Source: JBBQVS01 sp963792705 (lineage in GTDB: Bacteria > Chloroflexota > Ktedonobacteria > Ktedonobacterales > Ktedonobacteraceae). Taken from it: DNA of 64,000 nucleotides. Within the stretch, counting starts at the first letter, position 1. Every line of letters begins with the position of its first letter. The notes beneath the pieces were generated by a model. It was not told the DNA's origin. It did no database searches and was given only the letters and a program-made list of their open reading frames with translations. Below, piece after piece: positions 1-9,028 of this stretch. The translations under genes and the position numbers were made by a program. Location: assembly GCA_963792705.1 (NCBI GenBank), contig CAWBXD010000012.1, positions 748,296 to 812,295 of the forward strand. The letters run 5' to 3'.

Positions 1-1000
1 CATGATATGCGATATCTTTGTCGTGGAGCAACTGATAGACGGTGCCATCGGTGCCCACGATATAGTGGATACTAACACTACTTTTGGGATTTTGAAAGAC
101 ATTAAAGGCGTTTTGAACGGTGCCTTCAATGTCGTGAATGGCGACAAATGATACTGGAAAGTCGATGGGACGGTTAGCACTTTCATAGGTACAGGGTGCG
201 TTATTTGGCACAACATTACAATCGTAGGTTTTGGGATCGAGGATACAGTCAATTGCCCCTGTATAATCATTCTTGCCATCATTGACACAACCAGTTGGAA
301 GGCTGGTTGTCCCCTTGATACTCATGGCAGTCGTGGTATCCGCTGTTACCACCTGCGGAACTAACGTCACCAATTCTCCTGTGTCGGTAGGCGCGCTAAA
401 ACCACTTTTCAAGAGGGCGTAGACCGCATCGGCATACATCAAAGCAGTTGAGCGCGTCGTGGCATTGCTATACATCGCGACGACCCCGTACCAACTGCCA
501 AGCATAGTTGGAAGCGTATGCGTCTTCGAGAGCGTCAATGCATCATCCCGTAAAATAATTGCGCCACCGCGAATACTCGTGGCAAGGTCCGTCTTGAGCG
601 ATTGTGTACTAACACCTAGCTCTTTCGCAGCCTGATCGAGCGTGTCTGCATGATTCACATATGCTGAAACAACATGATGACGTGCAAGTGTAGGATTATC
701 GGCGTAGCCCGTTGGTGCGACATACTCTCCTGATGTCAGATGCATACAGCCATAACCACCATCAAGACTCGGTGTTCCACGATGATCGCTCAGGCGTCCC
801 TCCATATAACAAAGTGCCTTCAGCAATGCAACAGGAACTCCTGTCTCTTTTGCAGCTTGGTCGAATGCTGGATTGGCAGAATTTCCAACTGCAGTATGTG
901 CATAGGTTGGAGCGAGACTTCCCCAAAGACTCATCAGCAAGGCTGTTAGGACTACCGCAAGAGGAATTGTAAAACGTACAGAGCGTGCGTTTCGATGCAT
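1..1000 (-). CDS. secreted N-acetylmuramoyl-L-alanine amidase-like protein (3' end beyond window)
   Basis: Reading from ATG at 1000 gives at least 333 residues with no stop before the window edge. The start has a GGGAGAAG ribosome site and an N-terminal hydrophobic signal (SVRFTIPLAVVLTALLMSLW). Residues about 40-160 resemble a lysozyme/transglycosylase-like helical domain with Glu in CYMEGR. From about residue 290 an amidase_2/PGRP-type fold is visible, with VAIHDIEGT (first zinc His) and SIHYIVGTDGTVYQLL. Proteins of this type cut the amide bond between MurNAc and the stem peptide outside the membrane. The second zinc His and the acid lie outside the window, so activity cannot be judged. 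The family call is good; the exact role is inferred. Confidence 0.8.
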   Translation of the reverse strand, partial: MHRNARSVRFTIPLAVVLTALLMSLWGSLAPTYAHTAVGNSANPAFDQAAKETGVPVALLKALCYMEGRLSDHRGTPSLDGGYGCMHLTSGEYVAPTGYADNPTLARHHVVSAYVNHADTLDQAAKELGVSTQSLKTDLATSIRGGAIILRDDALTLSKTHTLPTMLGSWYGVVAMYSNATTRSTALMYADAVYALLKSGFSAPTDTGELVTLVPQVVTADTTTAMSIKGTTSLPTGCVNDGKNDYTGAIDCILDPKTYDCNVVPNNAPCTYESANRPIDFPVSFVAIHDIEGTVQNAFNVFQNPKSSVSIHYIVGTDGTVYQLLHDKDIAYH

Positions 1001-1091
1001 AGAATACTTCTCCCTTTAGTATCAACGCAGAAAATGAGCAGAGTCGCTATGTAGACGTTACAAGGGTATTATATTAGGGGAAGAATATTTA

Positions 1092-1148
1092 TAGTGGTCT
1101 CATTCATGACATCCTGTTGGCAACAGAATGTCATGAATGAGACCACTA
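1092..1148 (-). terminator. long hairpin after the YggT-like gene
   Basis: Perfect 21-bp arms (1092-1112 and 1128-1148). The loop itself contains a small CTGTT/AACAG stem. It lies 12 bp after the stop of the YggT-like gene and is followed on the minus strand by an A/T-rich run, so it probably ends that transcript. Confidence 0.6.
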
Positions 1149-1160
1149 CAATAAAAAAAC

Positions 1161-1619
1161 TTAGCTAGGCACTTCTTCGGGGCTGCTGATGAGGATACGC
1201 AAGAAACGTCGCACGGCCCAGAAGAGTAGCCAGTAAATCGCCATAGCGATTAGGGTTGACCACTCGAAGCGTGCTGATGGTGTGTGAACAATAGAGTCGA
1301 ACGGCACAAGCACGATAGATGTTAGCGCATAAAGAAAACCTGCAAACAGGTTATTCGGGTCCGCACCAATCAGCTTGAGCAGGAACCGTATCGCCAGCAA
1401 CACTTCTAGCACGGTCACAAACCACTGGATAAAGTCGTTGAGTTTGCCAATGGCATAGCGAACAGTACGGGCCTCTTCCTGACGCACAGCCGCCTCTTCC
1501 TCTGGTATCGCATCTGCCGCAGGCGGTGGCGGTGTTTGTGGTGTAGACTTCGGCTGGAGGTCTTCCATCTGCCGAGGCTGCACACTGGTGAGATCATCTG
1601 GTGATGAACTATTAGGCAT
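1161..1619 (-). CDS. YggT-family membrane protein
   Basis: About 152 residues. The first 60 are Pro/Glu-rich and probably disordered and cytoplasmic. They are followed by hydrophobic segments (FIQWFVTVLEVLLAIRFLLKLI, GFLYALTSIVLVPFDSIV, STLIAMAIYWLLFWAV) in the YggT/YlmG pattern. That family is linked to membrane organisation and division or osmotic tolerance, but its biochemical role is not established. I chose the ATG at 1619 because AAGGGAAGCAGG lies just before it; an ATG five codons upstream (1634) is possible. The long acidic N-terminal tail is unusual for the family, which is typically about 90-100 residues. Confidence 0.75.
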   Translation of the reverse strand: MPNSSSPDDLTSVQPRQMEDLQPKSTPQTPPPPAADAIPEEEAAVRQEEARTVRYAIGKLNDFIQWFVTVLEVLLAIRFLLKLIGADPNNLFAGFLYALTSIVLVPFDSIVHTPSARFEWSTLIAMAIYWLLFWAVRRFLRILISSPEEVPS

Positions 1620-1717
1620 CCTGCTTCCCTTCATTCAACTTGCTCTCAAAGGCATACGGGAGAGAGCCAGCAAATACAGATAATGACTGAATTATACCAT
1701 GTACTTCCCATATTCTG

Positions 1718-3487
1718 CTACGTGTCAGTGCGTACCAATAGTTTCACACCCTCAGCCTCTCGCAACACGCGATATTGTCTGGTATTGACAAGCTGGTTCA
1801 ACTCGTCTGATACAGTAACGCGGTCTTCTGGAAAGATACTTTGTACGTCCACGATGATATATTGTACCTTATTATTGATATTTTTGGATGTAGAAAAGGT
1901 GATCGCGGGAAACACCGTGATATACAAACGCTGGCTCAAGTGCGGATTCAGGTTTTCCCCTGCCGATACCGAGGCATTAGGAGGAATCAAGGCGAGCAGT
2001 TGATTGATGTGCTGTTCACGTACACCAGGGAAGTGATCGGCCCAAAAGATGTTAAGTTGTGGTGCTAAGATAATCAGGTTCAGTGCCAACAACGCCACAA
2101 TCCAGCCACTTATCCACCATTGCATCCGCGTTAACGAGGACTGCTTTGCCAGAGGCATCATGTGCTCTTGCAGGTTTTGTCTCTGTACTCCATACACATG
2201 CTGCAATACTGGCTGAACACGTTCGAGCGAGTGTGCAAATGCAGGTCGCGCGCGTAGGGGCTGCAATAGTACGAGCCACAAGTCGTTTGCCCTCTTGCGC
2301 GTCTCTTGTAGTAAGAAAACACGTTGTTGTGGGAAGGGCAGATCACGTGTGACCCACCGTGACAGGGCTGTTTCCTTACTCGTCGGCACATTTGCAGCGA
2401 CGAGTATATCTCCACTTTCACCACGCCACTCGCACCAGAGCAATAAGAAACGGCGTAAGCCATGAATTACCGCGAGCATGATGAAGGGAATGATTACCGC
2501 GTTATAGTGGTATACGCCGCTATAGTAGAGTGGATAATCGCTAAAGAGATTGATGGCTAACGCAGGAAGTGCTGGCAGGAGCCATTCTGGTGCTAATACC
2601 GTGAAGAAGCCTGTACTGCGTAAGAGACCAGCAATATAGTAAAAGCGGTCAAGCGTTAAAAACGTCACAAAGAGGAGCCAGGGGTGCAATAAAATATTAA
2701 TAATCGCGGCCCCCGGTGAACTTCCTAGCGACTCATAGCGATACCAATAGTTGCTATGCACCGCGCCAGGATAAAAATGTGGAATAACAACGAGAAAAGC
2801 AACCATAGTCCACAACGTTCCACACACAATCAATAACGTTCCCAAGCGTGGCAATCGATACTTCCAAATGACCAAGACGCCAAGTAGGGCGACGGCGAGC
2901 GGTACATCCTCTTTACAGGATGCGGCAAGCACACATGCCAGCAGAAACCAACCATAACGTTTGTATTCAAGAGCGAGGACGGCATACAACAAAAATGGTG
3001 TGGCAAGACTGAGGGGATGAAAATCGAACAGATTGAGACTCAACAATGAGGGCATGAGATAATATGCCAGCACCAGCACTGGCGCGAGAAGCGGTAGTGC
3101 TGGAATATATTTGCGTGTCAGAATATAGATAGGCCATGCGCCAGAGGCGATCATCAGAGTTTGGAAGACGACCAGTAAACGAGCGTCTGCGTGAAAGAGA
3201 TAGAGCAGCGAGAGGGGCAAAATGATTGGCTCGACATGAATAGCGAGGCGCGTGGGTGGACCATAAAAATCGCTTCCCTGATTGGTGAACTGGAAGAAAC
3301 GCCCACGCAGTGTGTTCCACAATACCTGATCCATGTTACCCAGGTCAAACGCAGTCGCTTTAAACGTGTTGTAGCGTAGAACGGTCTCATAGCTCATCCA
3401 TATAGTGTATGCTAGAATGAGTACACACGTTAGAATGAGCGCGACACGCTGTTGTGTTTCTTTTGTGCGGATATCGAATGTTTGCAT
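1718..3487 (-). CDS. DUF2079 polytopic membrane protein
   Basis: 589 residues with about ten hydrophobic segments. Near the N-terminus is the DUF2079 hallmark AFDLGNMDQVLWNTLRG, followed by HVEPIILPLSLLYL and LNLFDFHPL. The overall topology resembles GT-C-type integral membrane proteins, but no substrate is known. A large soluble C-terminal segment follows the last membrane span. It starts 10 bp after the stop of the YdjM-like gene, so the two are probably co-transcribed. Confidence 0.8.
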   Translation of the reverse strand: MQTFDIRTKETQQRVALILTCVLILAYTIWMSYETVLRYNTFKATAFDLGNMDQVLWNTLRGRFFQFTNQGSDFYGPPTRLAIHVEPIILPLSLLYLFHADARLLVVFQTLMIASGAWPIYILTRKYIPALPLLAPVLVLAYYLMPSLLSLNLFDFHPLSLATPFLLYAVLALEYKRYGWFLLACVLAASCKEDVPLAVALLGVLVIWKYRLPRLGTLLIVCGTLWTMVAFLVVIPHFYPGAVHSNYWYRYESLGSSPGAAIINILLHPWLLFVTFLTLDRFYYIAGLLRSTGFFTVLAPEWLLPALPALAINLFSDYPLYYSGVYHYNAVIIPFIMLAVIHGLRRFLLLWCEWRGESGDILVAANVPTSKETALSRWVTRDLPFPQQRVFLLQETRKRANDLWLVLLQPLRARPAFAHSLERVQPVLQHVYGVQRQNLQEHMMPLAKQSSLTRMQWWISGWIVALLALNLIILAPQLNIFWADHFPGVREQHINQLLALIPPNASVSAGENLNPHLSQRLYITVFPAITFSTSKNINNKVQYIIVDVQSIFPEDRVTVSDELNQLVNTRQYRVLREAEGVKLLVRTDT

Positions 3488-3497
3488 ATATTCTTAG

Positions 3498-4097
3498 TTA
3501 TACCACAATGATTGCTTGCACGATGCCGATGCCAACAAGTATCATAAACGACCACACAATCACAAATTCAGGCCATGTACCTGTCCGAAAGCGAAATTTC
3601 GAGTTGGGCGGAAAGCCAAACCTTTTTCTATTGGGCCAGAACAGAGGTACACCACCCAGTGTCAGTGCATCGGCAGCGATATGCATCACGCAGCCAAAAA
3701 GAACGCCATAAAAGACCAGGTGTGAGCCGCGTACAAACTGTGCTGGCAATACTAACTCATGTTGACTCAACACTAAAACGACTAATTGTTCCAGCCCAAG
3801 CGCGAGCAGTGAGCCTAATAGTAGCCCTAATAAACTATGAAAAAGAGTACGATGTCCCGCGATGTGTTGAATTTCTTTGCTGATCCAGCCGAGCCTGTGG
3901 CCCAGTGTACTCCGTGCATTGTCGATATCGGGTAACAACGAGCCAAAACCCACGGAGAAATAGTATACGGCCTTCTTGATGATGAGAGCGAGAGGTACCA
4001 CCTTCGCGGCGGTCAACGGGTCCCCCGTCAAATGCACAAAACTATCAAGCACAATCCCTGCCGTCAAACCGACCAGGAGATGAGACCTACCTTCCAT
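3498..4097 (-). CDS. membrane-bound metal-dependent hydrolase, YdjM/DUF457 family
   Basis: 199 residues. Conserved family features are an N-terminal His (RSHLLVGLTAG), SLLPDIDNARSTLGHRLG, GHRTLFHS and MHIAADALTLGGVPLFWP, with several membrane spans between them. The His/Asp positions probably bind a metal in or near the membrane, as proposed for YdjM (LexA-regulated in E. coli). The in vivo substrate is unknown. It is the first gene of a probable two-gene unit with the DUF2079 gene. Confidence 0.8.
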   Translation of the reverse strand: MEGRSHLLVGLTAGIVLDSFVHLTGDPLTAAKVVPLALIIKKAVYYFSVGFGSLLPDIDNARSTLGHRLGWISKEIQHIAGHRTLFHSLLGLLLGSLLALGLEQLVVLVLSQHELVLPAQFVRGSHLVFYGVLFGCVMHIAADALTLGGVPLFWPNRKRFGFPPNSKFRFRTGTWPEFVIVWSFMILVGIGIVQAIIVV

Positions 4098-4183
4098 TAC
4101 AACAATAACCTTCCTACCTGTTTTATCTAGTTGGGTGTTATTGTAGAGAATGGTAGGACAAACGTCAATAGCAATCGACGTAC

Positions 4184-4504
4184 TTACTCTTCGTCCGGGA
4201 AATCAATATAGATGGCGTCATTTTCGACTTTAACAGGATATGTATACAGGTCTTGCCGTGCAGGGCCACGCAGGACTTTGCCAGTGCGTATATCAAACTC
4301 CGCAAAGTGCCAGGGACATTCGAGCACAAATCCGTTTAGCTTGCCCTCGTTGAGCGGACCACTGATGTGTGTGCAATTGTCAGTAAAGGCATAAACGACG
4401 CCTTCATACTTTGTGAGGCAGATGGGTTCTCCCTCAACCTCAACAGAGCTGAGTTCGCCCTCCTCCACCTCACTCGTCTCGGCAATCTTAATAAAGCCTG
4501 CCAT
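4184..4504 (-). CDS. Rieske [2Fe-2S] ferredoxin-type protein
   Basis: 106 residues forming one soluble Rieske domain. Ligands are visible as C44-T-H46 and C63-P-W-H66, the usual Cys-X-His and Cys-X2-His pairs. It has no membrane anchor, so it resembles the small Rieske ferredoxins that feed electrons to oxygenases or reductases (also NirD-like). It lies downstream of the suf operon and an SDR gene, but a 480-bp repeat-filled gap separates it from them. Co-transcription is therefore uncertain. Confidence 0.85.
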   Translation of the reverse strand: MAGFIKIAETSEVEEGELSSVEVEGEPICLTKYEGVVYAFTDNCTHISGPLNEGKLNGFVLECPWHFAEFDIRTGKVLRGPARQDLYTYPVKVENDAIYIDFPDEE

Positions 4505-4582
4505 AAACTCCTCTTTTTAGTGATTGAAAACGATTGTAAGAGCCTGATGTGGCACATGAACGAATGAAACAGGATACGCCGA

Positions 4583-4925
4583 TTGTAGGGACCGATTATG
4601 CTGTTTGATCAAATAATGTGGATATTTCGTAGGGACCACATTGATGGCGTCCTCCGTGCGATTTATCGCACGAGTTCCTTTCACGAAGCGTTTTCACAGA
4701 GATCTCGCCCTATGAATTGGGCGAAGGACGCCATCAATGTGGTCCCTACGAAATATCCGTACTAATTTGTTAAACACGATTATCACGTCCTTGTCCCCCA
4801 TCGACCAAGAACAGGGCATGGAAAATGGTTCAATCAATACCAACATTACCATTAGGAACGAGGACGTGATAACACATCCAATCTCAATCGCTTAGAGGAC
4901 GTGATAAATCGGTCCCTACAGATAT
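4583..4925. repeat. compound nested palindromic repeat (type B inside type A-like arms)
   Basis: The core is a type B element with perfect 33-bp arms at 4621-4653 and 4725-4757 and an inner CGCCC/GGGCG stem. Outside it, GTAGGGACCGATTA at 4585 pairs with a copy ending CGGTCCCTACA at 4920, and TTATCACGTCC (near 4780) pairs with GGACGTGATAA (near 4862). One element thus seems to sit within another. This fills the 480-bp gap between the SDR and Rieske genes; I see no gene in it. Confidence 0.85.
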
Positions 4926-4984
4926 CTGTTTATTTGGTTCATCTGCATCATTAAATTCATACAAGAATGTCGTACAGCATATTT

Positions 4985-5719
4985 CTATGGTTGGGTAACG
5001 GGAATAATCGCGCCATTTATACCATCGCTAGCGGACGAGGCAAGAAAAATAGCGGTCTCAGCAATCTTGTCGAGACTCACCCATTTCTGGTTTTTTTCCT
5101 CTTCCGATGGCTTCATCGACTCGATGTTAGACGAGGTGAGCAACAAACCGGGGGCAATCGCGTTGACATACATGCCTGTGTGCCGACCCTCTTTCGCAAA
5201 GGTATAAGTAAGTGCATCAACTCCTGCTTTGGCACTGTTATAAGCCGCCATGTTCGCGCTTGAACTTTCAACGCCACCTGCACGACTGAAATTAATAATT
5301 TTGCCTCCACCTTGATTGCTCATTTCGGGCCACGCGGCACGAATACATAGAAACGTGCTGCGTAAATTATTGTTCATTTCAGTATCCCAATCGGTAAGAC
5401 TTAGTTCAGCGGATGGTCCATATTTTGTGAGACCGCCAGCGAGATTGACCAGAATGTCGATACGCTCATAGGCTCCGAGTGTCTCCTGGATAAGCTGTTT
5501 CGCACCCTCTTCTGTGGTAAGGTCCGCTTCGATGGCTAGCACCATCGCATTCTCAACCGCATCACGTAACTCTTGAGCGCGTTTTTCTGCACGCTCTTTG
5601 TTGCGAGAACAGATGGCAATATCGGCACCTTCACGCGCAAATGCTTCCGCGACCGCAAAGCCTGCTTGCCCTTTCCCACTCACTCCTGTAATGATCGCTA
5701 CTTTTCCTTTGAGACGCAT
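4985..5719 (-). CDS. SDR-family NAD(P)-dependent oxidoreductase
   Basis: 244 residues with a Rossmann fold. The dinucleotide motif is a variant (IITGVSGKGQAGFAVAEAF), followed by NLAGG in place of NNAG. The catalytic Ser lies in IINFSRAGG and the Tyr/Lys pair in AAYNSAKAG. The classical SDR size fits. The substrate cannot be told from sequence. Its ATG is only 2 bp from the sufU stop, so it should be translated with the suf operon. That is unusual and may hint at a redox role near Fe-S assembly, but this is inference. Confidence 0.85.
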   Translation of the reverse strand: MRLKGKVAIITGVSGKGQAGFAVAEAFAREGADIAICSRNKERAEKRAQELRDAVENAMVLAIEADLTTEEGAKQLIQETLGAYERIDILVNLAGGLTKYGPSAELSLTDWDTEMNNNLRSTFLCIRAAWPEMSNQGGGKIINFSRAGGVESSSANMAAYNSAKAGVDALTYTFAKEGRHTGMYVNAIAPGLLLTSSNIESMKPSEEEKNQKWVSLDKIAETAIFLASSASDGINGAIIPVTQP

Positions 5720-5721
5720 CT

Positions 5722-6120
5722 CTATTCGTCTCCTTCGTCTTCTGCAGTTTCAAGTCCAGCAATTGCCAGGCCACGGTGTAGAACACGCAGCGAGAGAAAG
5801 GCACACTTTGTACGGGCTGGACTGATCGGCACACCAAGTGCTTCAAGCACATCGTCTTTGCCGAGTGCCCTAACCTCTTCTATCGTTTTGCCCTCGATCA
5901 TCTCCGAGAGCATGGAGGCTGCCGACTGACTGATCGCGCATCCACGCCCTTGAAAGCGAACCTCTTTCACCACATCCCCTTCAACTTGCAGGTCCATACC
6001 AAGCTGATCACCACACAACGGGTTTGCATCTTCAGCATGTACATCAGGATGTTCCAGCTTGCCGTAGTTGCGCGGGTTGCGATAATGTTCCAGAATGTAT
6101 TCGCGGTAGTCCATCGACAT
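5722..6120 (-). CDS. sufU: SufU/IscU-like Fe-S scaffold or sulfur acceptor
   Basis: 132 residues. The three ligand cysteines are C36 (NPLCGDQ, with D38), C61 (GRGCAIS) and C106 (RTKCAFL). SufU proteins of Gram-positive and Chloroflexota lineages carry an insert between Cys 2 and Cys 3 and accept persulfide from SufS through a zinc site. The spacing and position right after sufS fit SufU better than IscU. The stop is 55 bp downstream of sufS and 2 bp before the SDR gene. Confidence 0.88.
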   Translation of the reverse strand: MSMDYREYILEHYRNPRNYGKLEHPDVHAEDANPLCGDQLGMDLQVEGDVVKEVRFQGRGCAISQSAASMLSEMIEGKTIEEVRALGKDDVLEALGVPISPARTKCAFLSLRVLHRGLAIAGLETAEDEGDE

Positions 6121-6175
6121 AGCGAAACCTCCTCTATGTATCTCATGGTCACATACGATTATTTCGCAGACTCAA

Positions 6176-7441
6176 TTAAAAGCTAAAAATCTGCTTTGCT
6201 TTGTGCAGACCTTGCACAAGCGTGTCAATATCCGCTTTGTTTGTGTAGACATAGAAGCTAGCACGAGCGGTCGCGCCTAAGCCATAACGTTTGTGTAGTG
6301 GTTGGGCACAATGATTGCCAGCGCGAATGGCGACACCTACCTCTTGATCGAGAATCGAGGCCAGGTCGTGTGGATGAATTTCACCAAGAGTGAATGATGC
6401 AACGCCTCCACGCTGGTTAGCATCAGGTCCATACAGTTTTAATTCGGGCACCGCTTGCAGTTGTTCCAGGGCATATTCGGTCATCTCGCGTTCATGTTGC
6501 AAAACACGTTCCATACCGATAGCGTTCAAGTAATCGACTGCCACACCAAGCCCAATCGCTTCAGCGATAGCTGGAGTACCAGCCTCAAATTTCCAGGGCA
6601 GATCGTTCCAGGTGGACTCGCGCAAATCAACTGTACGAATCATATCGCCACCACCCATGAAGGGCGGCATCGCTTCGAGCAGGTCGCGCTTACCATAAAG
6701 AACACCGATACCGGTTGGTCCTAGCATCTTATGTGCGCTAAAGCAGAGGAAATCAACATCGAGTGCCTGCACATCAACCGGTAAATGAGGCACACTCTGG
6801 GCCGCGTCGAGTAACACAATCGCGCCAGCAGCATGCGCTTGAGCAATCATTTGTTGAGCAGGTGTGATTGTGCCAAGCACATTGGACATGTGTGTAAAGG
6901 CGACCAGTTTTGGCTTCTGTTCTAAGAGTTGTTCGTAGACATCCAGACGCAACAGGCCATCCTCGGTGACAGGAATAAATTCAAGACGCGCACCTGTACG
7001 TTGTGCCAGAAGTTGCCAGGGGACGAGGTTACTGTGGTGTTCCATCTCGGTCAAGATAATCAGGTCGCCCGTATGGATGTTGGCATTACCCCAACTATAC
7101 GCCACAAGGTTGATACTCTCACTGGTATTACGCGTGAAGATAATCTGTTTGCTCTGTCGCGCATTGAGGAAACGTGCGACCTTGACGCGAGCCTTTTCCA
7201 TCGCCGCCGTTGCATCTTCGCTTATCTCATAGACTCCACGATGCACATTGGCATTGTAGTTGTGGTAATAGTGGGTCATCGCGTCAATAACCGCATTTGG
7301 CTTCTGTGAACTCGCCGTGCTATCGAGATAGACAAGCTGCTTCCCATGCACCTGTCGTGACAAGATAGGAAAGTCGCCCCGAATGTCCTCGAATGTGCGA
7401 ACTGCCTTCTGTGTCGTTGTGACTTGCTCTGATGTTAACAT
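6176..7441 (-). CDS. sufS: cysteine desulfurase SufS
   Basis: 421 residues, normal for group II desulfurases. The PLP lysine is K238 in SAHKMLGPTGIG, and the persulfide cysteine is C378 in RAGNHCAQP. It takes sulfur from cysteine and passes it to SufU for Fe-S cluster assembly in the cytoplasm. It lies between sufD and sufU; the 129-bp gap to sufD holds a type A palindrome, so a stem-loop would form in the operon mRNA. Confidence 0.93.
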   Translation of the reverse strand: MLTSEQVTTTQKAVRTFEDIRGDFPILSRQVHGKQLVYLDSTASSQKPNAVIDAMTHYYHNYNANVHRGVYEISEDATAAMEKARVKVARFLNARQSKQIIFTRNTSESINLVAYSWGNANIHTGDLIILTEMEHHSNLVPWQLLAQRTGARLEFIPVTEDGLLRLDVYEQLLEQKPKLVAFTHMSNVLGTITPAQQMIAQAHAAGAIVLLDAAQSVPHLPVDVQALDVDFLCFSAHKMLGPTGIGVLYGKRDLLEAMPPFMGGGDMIRTVDLRESTWNDLPWKFEAGTPAIAEAIGLGVAVDYLNAIGMERVLQHEREMTEYALEQLQAVPELKLYGPDANQRGGVASFTLGEIHPHDLASILDQEVGVAIRAGNHCAQPLHKRYGLGATARASFYVYTNKADIDTLVQGLHKAKQIFSF

Positions 7442-7483
7442 GCGCTTTCCCTTATTTTAGAACGGTACCGTTGCAAATCATAT

Positions 7484-7555
7484 TGTAGGGACCGATTTAT
7501 CGCGTCCTCTTAGCCCTTCGCTTGCCGACGAGGACGCGATAAATCGGTCCCTACA
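7484..7555. repeat. type A palindromic repeat between sufD and sufS
   Basis: Perfect 26-bp arms (7484-7509 and 7530-7555) with a 20-nt loop. Its arms are nearly identical to those of the elements at 23869 and 34498. It sits inside the suf transcription unit. Confidence 0.9.
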
Positions 7556-7570
7556 GTACATTCTCAACGC

Positions 7571-9028
7571 TTAGTATTCACTCAGCTGAATCTCTTCTTC
7601 GTCTAGGGGCTTCTTATCGAGGCTGATGGCATGTTCGTCAACGCCTTCGATTTCCCAACGCTCCTGGGCATCTACCCATGTATCGGCTTCGCTCTCGTAT
7701 TCGCCGCTCATGCGACGCACGATGCCGCGACGTAAGCGAGCACGAAGGTTCTCCAACGGGATACGTTGTAGCACAGGCTCGAAGAAACCCTGTACGATGA
7801 TACGCTCGGCCTCTGGACGTGCAATACCACGAACCATGAGATAGAAGAGTTGCTCTTCGTCGATCTGTCCACTGGTGGCACCATGACTGGCACTAACCTC
7901 ATTAGCAGCGATTTCCAGTCCAGGAATGAGTTCCGCGCGTGACTTCTTGCTGAGCAAGAGCGCATGTGCTGACAAGAACGATGCCGTTTGTTGCGCCTTT
8001 GGCTGAATACGGATCATACCATCGAACTCGACACGCGACTCGTCCGTGAGAACACCCTTGACTAGCGTCTCGGCGTTGGTTGAGAGTGCATCATGGTTGG
8101 ACAGCGAATTGATGGCGAAACGCTGGTCATGGTCGGTAAAGAAGACGCCGACAAGTTCGCCCGCGCTACCATTGCCCTTGAGTCCCGCGCCAATATTGGT
8201 GATATTCACCTTGCTACCCAGTTCGGCAAGCACAAAGGTGACACTGGCATCCTTAGCGAAAATCGCGTTTTTGTTGGTGATATTCCAGATGTTTTGCCCA
8301 AGCTCTTGCAAATTGCTGAACTCAACACTTGCCGCGTTCTTTGCATACACTTCGACAACATCATCGAGCAGGGTAGCCTGTTCGCCTTCGACACCAGAAC
8401 TGTATTCCGTGACGAAACGCACACTACTCATCTCGTCCGCGACAATCAAGGTATGCGAGAAGAAGGCAGAGCCAGGAGCGTCAAGCCAGACCTGTGACAG
8501 GATGGGTGCTGCAATCTCTACGCCTTTAGGAACATAAAGAAAGATACCACCACTCCAAAATGCCGCATGTAGGGCCGTATACTTGTTGCTATCAACAGGG
8601 ATGCAGTCGGTCATAAAGTATTGCTGCACGAGATCGGCATGTTCGCGCACGGCGGTTTCGAGGTCGGTCAGGATCACACCTTGCTGCTTCAAGTCTTCGT
8701 TCAGTTCGATACGTACAACCGATGAATTATGCTGAATAATCGTGCCAGAGCGCTCATCAACTAAGCCCTCTTGTCGCGCCTTCTCAAAGGAGGTTGGCAA
8801 GACATCGCCAGATTGTGCAGGGACATATGAGGTAAGTTGCTCAAACTTGAAGTTTGAGAAGGCGCGTAACGTTCCCAAATCGCCTCGGCGTCCGAGGGGT
8901 GTTGGCGTCTTTTCGTAGGTGTCCCAGGCGGTTAGACGCTTTTGCAGCATCCATTCAGGCTCGCCCTTGCCGCGTGAAAGTTCTTCCACTGCGGCACGGG
9001 AGAAACCGGGGGCTAATGTGTTAAGCAT
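7571..9028 (-). CDS. sufD: Fe-S assembly protein SufD (SufB/SufD family)
   Basis: 485 residues. The N-terminal helical part has EPEWMLQKRLTAW and the core beta-helix ends with SASHGATSGQIDEEQLFYLM. The HGAT stretch and the N-terminal AFSNFKF region fit SufD rather than SufB, which carries HEATTS there. It forms the scaffold complex with SufC. The ATG overlaps the sufC stop by 8 nt, giving translational coupling. No separate sufB is present in the window, so SufB is elsewhere or this single member serves both roles. Confidence 0.88.
   Translation of the reverse strand: MLNTLAPGFSRAAVEELSRGKGEPEWMLQKRLTAWDTYEKTPTPLGRRGDLGTLRAFSNFKFEQLTSYVPAQSGDVLPTSFEKARQEGLVDERSGTIIQHNSSVVRIELNEDLKQQGVILTDLETAVREHADLVQQYFMTDCIPVDSNKYTALHAAFWSGGIFLYVPKGVEIAAPILSQVWLDAPGSAFFSHTLIVADEMSSVRFVTEYSSGVEGEQATLLDDVVEVYAKNAASVEFSNLQELGQNIWNITNKNAIFAKDASVTFVLAELGSKVNITNIGAGLKGNGSAGELVGVFFTDHDQRFAINSLSNHDALSTNAETLVKGVLTDESRVEFDGMIRIQPKAQQTASFLSAHALLLSKKSRAELIPGLEIAANEVSASHGATSGQIDEEQLFYLMVRGIARPEAERIIVQGFFEPVLQRIPLENLRARLRRGIVRRMSGEYESEADTWVDAQERWEIEGVDEHAISLDKKPLDEEEIQLSEY

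Noticed and set aside
712..972. Plus-strand open frames over the amidase gene
   Set aside because: Antisense shadows of a clear coding frame with a signal peptide and domain motifs.
8046..8537. Long plus-strand open frame over sufD
   Set aside because: Antisense shadow of a conserved gene; no recognisable protein.
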